8,018 bases of DNA, from NCBI GenBank assembly GCA_020056645.1, contig JAGVHJ010000465.1, positions 1 through 8,018 on the forward strand, given 5' to 3'. The stretch is from Desulfobacterales bacterium. Its GTDB lineage: Bacteria > Desulfobacterota > Desulfobacteria > Desulfobacterales > JAHIVH01. Position 1 is the first letter of the stretch; every line of letters starts with the position of its first letter. Position numbers and translations under genes: made by a program. This document shows positions 4,527 to 8,018 of the stretch, in pieces. The notes under the pieces were generated by a model, which searched no databases, was not told where the DNA came from, and worked only from the letters and a program-made list of their open reading frames with translations.

Positions 4527-7287
4527 GGCAAAAGTATTTTTCATGGGGTTGGTGGCGCTGTTTGCGTTCAGCTTCACGTTGTATGGGGCTGAATCCAAGT
4601 TGAAATGGGATGCGGTGCCGGGTGCGACCGGGTATAAGATTCGTTATGGCATTTCGGCTGGGGACTATTCTTCCACTCAGGATGTTGGCAACGTTACGGA
4701 GTACGCATTATCCAATTTGTCATTGACCGAGGGGAGCACCTATTATTTTGTCGTTTGTGCTTACAATGATTGTGGGGAAAGCGATGATTCGGAGCCTCTC
4801 AGTCATCAATATTCACCATCCACGGAACGATCTGTCGATAATCCATTGGACCCTGGCCAGATACTTCCTGCCGCAGACACAACCCCGCCCTTAAATCCCC
4901 AGAACCTTTCCGCAGCAGTGCAGGGAAACGGGGTTCAGGTAACCTGGCAGGCGGTGAGCGTTTCGGATCTTTCTGGATACAAGGTTTATTATGGTCTTCA
5001 AAGCAGACTCTATAGTCCTTCCATCCCCGTGGGAAGTGTCACGGCTTACACCCTGACAGGGCTTGAGGCGGGTAAGAAATATTATTTGGCGGTAACCGCC
5101 GTTGACACCTCTGACAACGAAAGCGGTTATTCTCCTGAGAAGATTGTTGATATCCCCATGGCCGCTGTGGATACAGCGCCTGTGGTTACCATCGCCTCGC
5201 CTGTTTCAAGCGGAACCTACACATCGTTGACCTCTACGGTTACTCTCACCGGATCTGCAACCGATGACAAGGGAATCTCCCAGGTAAAATGGAGCAACTC
5301 TCTGGGTGGCGGCGGTACGGCTACTGGAACGGCCACCTGGTCAACTGGGGCCATTCCATTGATGGGGGGAACCAATAACATCAGCATCACCGCATATGAC
5401 ACCGCTTCCAAAACAGCTACCGGCGCCATTCAGGTGGTCTATGAGGTTCCGGACACTCAAATGCCGGTTGTAACAGTGACATCTCCCACCACCGGGGCTA
5501 CTTACGCGACCACTCAAACAGCCGTTACCTTATCTGGCGCAGCCACCGATAACAAAGAGGTGGCGACGGTTTCCTGGGCCAACTCAAAAACAGGTATGAG
5601 TGGAAGTGCAAGCGGGGCAGCGAACTGGAGCATCGCCAATTTGCTCCTTGGAGAAGGGGAGAATCCCATCACCATAACGGCCCGTGACATCTCCGGCAAT
5701 CAGGCAAGCCTTACCCTGATCGTGACCTGCGCGATTCCAGACACCGAGATGCCCATTATCAAGCTTCTCTCCCCGACCACCGGGGCGACCTACGCGACCA
5801 CCCAGACCGCTGTCACCTTATCTGGAACAGCCACGGATAACAAATCGGTAACGATGGTGACCTGGGCCAATTCAAAGACCGGGAAGAGCGGAAGTGCAAG
5901 CGGTGCAGCGAACTGGAGCATCGCCAATCTGTTCCTTGGAGAAGGGGAGAATCCCATTACGATCGCGGCCCACGACAATTCTGGAAATAAGGCAAGCCTT
6001 ACCCTGACCGTTACCTGCACGATTCCCGACACGGAGATGCCCGTTGTCAAGTTTCTGACTCCCACAACAGGTGCGTCCTATGCAACCACCCAGGCGTCCA
6101 TGAATGTGTCTGGCGCCGCCACCGATAATAAAGGTGTCAGCAAGGTCACCTGGCAAAATGCCAAAACCGGTGTTAACGGCACTTGCATCGGCACGACAGC
6201 CTGGTCTGTTTCGAACTTGCCATTGATGGCAGGCGTGAACCTGATTGTCATCACTGCCCATGATGTAAGCGGGAACCAAGCGAGTGTCAATTTAAGCGTA
6301 ACCTATAATGTTCCCGACACTGAAAAGCCCTTAGTAAGTCTGGTATCTCCCACCACTGGAACCATCTACACCACCACGGACGCTTCGGTTTCATTGACCG
6401 GTTCGGCGGCGGATAATGTGGGTGTCACCCAGGTCACCTGGGCCAATTCAAAGACAGGGGGGAGTGGAACGGCCTCAGGGACCACCAGCTGGGCGATTTC
6501 CAACATCATTCTCATGGAGGGAGATAATTCAGTCACGATCAAAGCCTTAGACAGTGCAGGAAACATCGGAACCTATATCCTCGTCGTGACCCAGAAAAAA
6601 CCATTAGATACCGCGATTCCATCCATCACTCTTGGATTCCCTGTAAGTGGAACCTCATACGCCACAACCGTGACGCCGATTACGCTCTCTGGATCGGCAA
6701 ATGACAATGTGGGTGTTACCCAGGTCACCTGGACCAACTCTACAGGCGGATCGGGAAGCGCCATTGGAACCACCAGTTGGACCATTGAAAATCTGACGCT
6801 TCGAGCAGGAGCGAATGGGCTTGTTATAACGGCCTATGATGCGGCAGGAAACAGGGCAAGCCACACTATTACAGTGACCTACACGCCGCCCGATACGCAA
6901 AAACCCGTTATCTCTCTGACCTCACCGACTTCCGGAACCACCTATAGTACGACTTCCGATATGATTACCCTATCAGGAGCGGCTGCGGATAACATAGGGG
7001 TTGTTCGTATTGGCTGGACCCACTCCAACGGCTCATGGGGAACAGCCTCTGGAACCACCAGCTGGTCGGTTGGCGGTATCAAACTTCAATCGGGATTGAA
7101 TACCATTAGCGTTACGGCGTATGATGCGGCGAACAATCAAAGCACTCACGCTCTTTCGGTTACTTACACGCCGCCCGTGCAAACTGGAACGTCACCTCCC
7201 GCAACAGGAACCGGAACGGCTCCGGAGAACCAGACACAGCGAGACAAGTTTAAAACGTGGCTGCAAAAAGTGTTTCGGGTTAGATAA
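4516..7287 (+). CDS. Exported fibronectin III / bacterial Ig-like tandem-repeat protein
   Basis: This is a 923-residue exported protein with no recognisable enzyme domain. A signal peptide spans about residues 1-25 (MRTKAK, hydrophobic core, LYGA). Residues ~27-97 form a fibronectin III-like domain (LKWDAVPGATGYKIRYG, then TYYFVVCAYND). Residues 121-215 form a second, more typical one (TPPLNPQNL, VTWQAVSVSDLSGYKVYYG, YYLAVTAVD). Seven tandem Ig-like repeats fill residues 219-887. A Thr/Pro/Gly linker and a basic tail (QRDKFKTWLQKVFRVR) end the protein. There is no sorting signal, TM helix or barrel at the C-terminus, so it is probably periplasmic, released or held by interactions. Such proteins are commonly surface or adhesion components. 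It is transcribed in the same direction as the polysaccharide genes, 203 nt after the previous stop and just before a strong terminator, so it may be either the last operon gene or a separate unit. Confidence 0.9.
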   Translation: MRTKAKVFFMGLVALFAFSFTLYGAESKLKWDAVPGATGYKIRYGISAGDYSSTQDVGNVTEYALSNLSLTEGSTYYFVVCAYNDCGESDDSEPLSHQYSPSTERSVDNPLDPGQILPAADTTPPLNPQNLSAAVQGNGVQVTWQAVSVSDLSGYKVYYGLQSRLYSPSIPVGSVTAYTLTGLEAGKKYYLAVTAVDTSDNESGYSPEKIVDIPMAAVDTAPVVTIASPVSSGTYTSLTSTVTLTGSATDDKGISQVKWSNSLGGGGTATGTATWSTGAIPLMGGTNNISITAYDTASKTATGAIQVVYEVPDTQMPVVTVTSPTTGATYATTQTAVTLSGAATDNKEVATVSWANSKTGMSGSASGAANWSIANLLLGEGENPITITARDISGNQASLTLIVTCAIPDTEMPIIKLLSPTTGATYATTQTAVTLSGTATDNKSVTMVTWANSKTGKSGSASGAANWSIANLFLGEGENPITIAAHDNSGNKASLTLTVTCTIPDTEMPVVKFLTPTTGASYATTQASMNVSGAATDNKGVSKVTWQNAKTGVNGTCIGTTAWSVSNLPLMAGVNLIVITAHDVSGNQASVNLSVTYNVPDTEKPLVSLVSPTTGTIYTTTDASVSLTGSAADNVGVTQVTWANSKTGGSGTASGTTSWAISNIILMEGDNSVTIKALDSAGNIGTYILVVTQKKPLDTAIPSITLGFPVSGTSYATTVTPITLSGSANDNVGVTQVTWTNSTGGSGSAIGTTSWTIENLTLRAGANGLVITAYDAAGNRASHTITVTYTPPDTQKPVISLTSPTSGTTYSTTSDMITLSGAAADNIGVVRIGWTHSNGSWGTASGTTSWSVGGIKLQSGLNTISVTAYDAANNQSTHALSVTYTPPVQTGTSPPATGTGTAPENQTQRDKFKTWLQKVFRVR
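5170..7176 (+). repeat. Array of seven tandem Ig-like repeats, about 288 nt each
   Basis: Units begin at protein residues 219, 313, 409, 505, 601, 698 and 793, with lengths of 94, 96, 96, 96, 97, 95 and 95. The pattern is DTxxP, a SP-x-x-G-x-x-Y strand, (L/V)(S/T)G-x-A-x-DN or DD, a VxW-x-(N/H)S segment, G(T/A)xxW(S/T/A)(I/V/T), a (L/I)-x-(A/E/G/S)G-x-N turn, (I/V)-x-A-x-D, and a closing strand in most copies reading V-T-(Y/C). The N and D residues at the domain junctions resemble calcium-rigidified linkers of other bacterial Ig arrays, which is inference. Units 2 and 3 are about 80% identical in protein and nearly identical over part of their DNA. Confidence 0.9.
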
Positions 7288-7307
7288 GAGCGCCTAATTG
7301 AAAGAAA

Positions 7308-7356
7308 GCCTCTGCAGGGAGAGCATGCCTAACTCCCTGTAGAGGCAATTTTTTTT
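7308..7356 (+). terminator. Strong rho-independent terminator after the Ig-repeat gene
   Basis: A 14-bp stem (7308-7321 with 7333-7346) pairs fully apart from one G-U wobble. It encloses an 11-nt loop and is followed after AA by eight T residues (7349-7356). It begins 20 nt after the stop codon at 7287. It ends the transcript of the upstream gene and insulates the metallo-beta-lactamase gene. Confidence 0.92.
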
Positions 7357-7415
7357 CGTAACTATTCAGCAGTTATTCATCTATATGGCGAAAAGCCCGT
7401 TTTGTTCGTTCCCTA

Positions 7416-7531
7416 TTTTCTTCGGGAGATTTTTGGCTTTTTGCTGAACTGGCAAAAACAAAGGCCTGAAGGCCTCAAACCGTTTGCCCGTTTTAGCGCA
7501 AAAAGCCTTCGAATCTCTCATCCGAAAAAAA
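7416..7531. repeat. Imperfect nested inverted repeat in the intergenic gap (possible MITE or structured RNA)
   Basis: Three nested pairings share one centre. The outer pairing is 7416-7431 with 7512-7530, with small bulges. The middle is a perfect 10-bp match, GGCTTTTTGC at 7435-7444 with its complement at 7498-7507. The inner is GGCAAA at 7451-7456 with TTTGCC at 7483-7488. Two AGGCCT palindromes (7462-7467 and 7470-7475) sit at the tip. A 9-bp direct repeat GGCGAAAAG stands outside at 7387-7395 and 7569-7577. Short frames here on both strands have no recognisable domain. The layout is compatible with a small non-autonomous element or a folded RNA; neither is proven. Confidence 0.5.
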
Positions 7532-7586
7532 GTAAATGTGGCCTTGATCATCGTTTCGGCCACCAACCGGCGAAAAGAATATTTTC

Positions 7587-7607
7587 GTAGGGTGCGTTTT
7601 ACGCACC
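7587..7607. repeat. REP-like short palindrome
   Basis: GTAG is followed by a perfect 7-bp stem with a 3-nt TTT loop (GGTGCGT at 7591-7597, ACGCACC at 7601-7607). A GTAGGGTGCGT...ACGCACC shape is typical of dispersed extragenic palindromes seen in many bacterial genomes, some linked to RAYT transposases. No poly-T follows, so it is not an intrinsic terminator. It lies 49 nt before the next gene. Confidence 0.5.
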
Positions 7608-7656
7608 ATCCACTCTTTTAATATCCACGTTTTTCAACGGTTGCATCTCCTCCAAT

Positions 7657-8018
7657 ATGCCCTCTATCCCTCACCCCATACACCTGGGTGGTGAAAAGTG
7701 TGTGACCGGCTCCTGCCATTTTCTACAGGCGAACGGACTCAATCTGCTGGTCGATTGCGGCATTGCCCAGGGAAATGATCCTCAGACCCCCATCTCTTCT
7801 TGGCCGGTTAAACCGGGGCGGATTCACTATTGCTTTATCACCCATGCCCACATCGATCACATCGGCAGGCTGCCGGAACTGATTGAGAAGGGGTTTCGAG
7901 GTGAAATCCTCTGCACCCACGCCACCAAAGCGTTACTGGTTCCCATGCTCATGGACGCCATGGGGTTTTCCAGCAGGACGGAAAAGGAGCGTGCGGCCCT
8001 TTCAAACACCATTGAGGA
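7657..8018 (+). CDS. Metallo-beta-lactamase-fold RNA-processing type hydrolase, N-terminal part (3' end outside the window)
   Basis: The first 120 codons of a protein of the CPSF/YSH1-like MBL family are present. Family members are zinc-dependent ribonucleases or related hydrolases in the cytoplasm. Visible marks are the first strand IHLGGEKCVTGS (8-19), the LLVDCGIAQG turn (30-39) and the zinc-binding HxHxDH motif at residues 63-68 (THAHIDHIGRLPEL). GGxxxVTGS followed by LLVDCG favours the CPSF/YSH1-type group over true beta-lactamases or glyoxalases. The remaining metal ligands, the beta-CASP insert and the RMMBL tail lie beyond the window, so the specific activity is unknown. The frame is open from 7591, and ATG 7657 is its only usual start codon, but no Shine-Dalgarno precedes it. 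It sits after a strong terminator, so it is probably its own unit. Confidence 0.88.
   Translation, partial: MPSIPHPIHLGGEKCVTGSCHFLQANGLNLLVDCGIAQGNDPQTPISSWPVKPGRIHYCFITHAHIDHIGRLPELIEKGFRGEILCTHATKALLVPMLMDAMGFSSRTEKERAALSNTIE

Noticed and set aside
5200..7150. Many open frames on the - strand across the Ig repeats
   Set aside because: They recur with the repeat period because the repeats themselves recur, and they encode no recognisable domain. They are shadows of the + strand gene.
5452..7176. CRISPR-like array
   Set aside because: The regular repeats are ~288 nt coding units in one intact frame with no short repeat/unique-spacer pattern.
7381..7590. Short open frames on both strands in the intergenic gap (about 61-62 residues)
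   Set aside because: They cover the inverted repeat, have no clear ribosome site or domain, and both strands are open only because of the palindromic, low-complexity sequence.

Overview
The window is about 8 kb of roughly balanced-GC bacterial DNA with every supported gene on the + strand. The gene content (nucleotide-sugar enzymes followed by large secreted beta-helix, PKD and Ig-repeat proteins, with Gram-negative outer-membrane features) fits a Gram-negative environmental bacterium. A Desulfobacterota-like (delta-proteobacterial) source is my best guess from the style of these proteins, but nothing here proves it.

Layout. Positions 1-1500 hold the end of a nucleotide-sugar operon: the C-terminal third of a UDP-glucose 6-dehydrogenase (ugd), then a complete non-hydrolysing UDP-GlcNAc 2-epimerase (wecB) 10 nt downstream. 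A 43-nt gap with a clear Shine-Dalgarno leads to a 922-residue secreted protein (1544-4312). Its order is signal peptide, right-handed beta-helix, three PKD/REJ-type Ig-like domains, a CFI-box-like cysteine motif with a transmembrane helix, a second signal-peptide-like hydrophobic segment, and a small outer-membrane beta-barrel-like domain. It looks like two exported proteins joined in frame. A 203-nt spacer (4313-4515) follows, holding a possible 35-residue leader ORF. The next gene (4516-7287) is a 923-residue exported protein with two fibronectin III-like domains and seven tandem ~96-residue bacterial Ig-like repeats. It is closed by a strong intrinsic terminator (7308-7356).

The 369-nt gap at 7288-7656 holds that terminator, an imperfect nested inverted repeat (7416-7531) and a short REP-like palindrome (7587-7607). 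The window ends inside a metallo-beta-lactamase-fold protein of the CPSF/YSH1 RNA-processing type (from 7657), which looks unrelated to the operon.

How the genes work together (inference): ugd supplies UDP-glucuronate and wecB supplies UDP-ManNAc for a surface or exopolysaccharide. The two modular exported proteins are plausible surface, matrix or adhesion components made with that polysaccharide. No glycosyltransferase, polymerase or transporter is in view, so the polymer cannot be named. The least ordinary items are the chimeric beta-helix/PKD/CFI-box/barrel protein, the recently duplicated Ig repeats, and the structured intergenic element.
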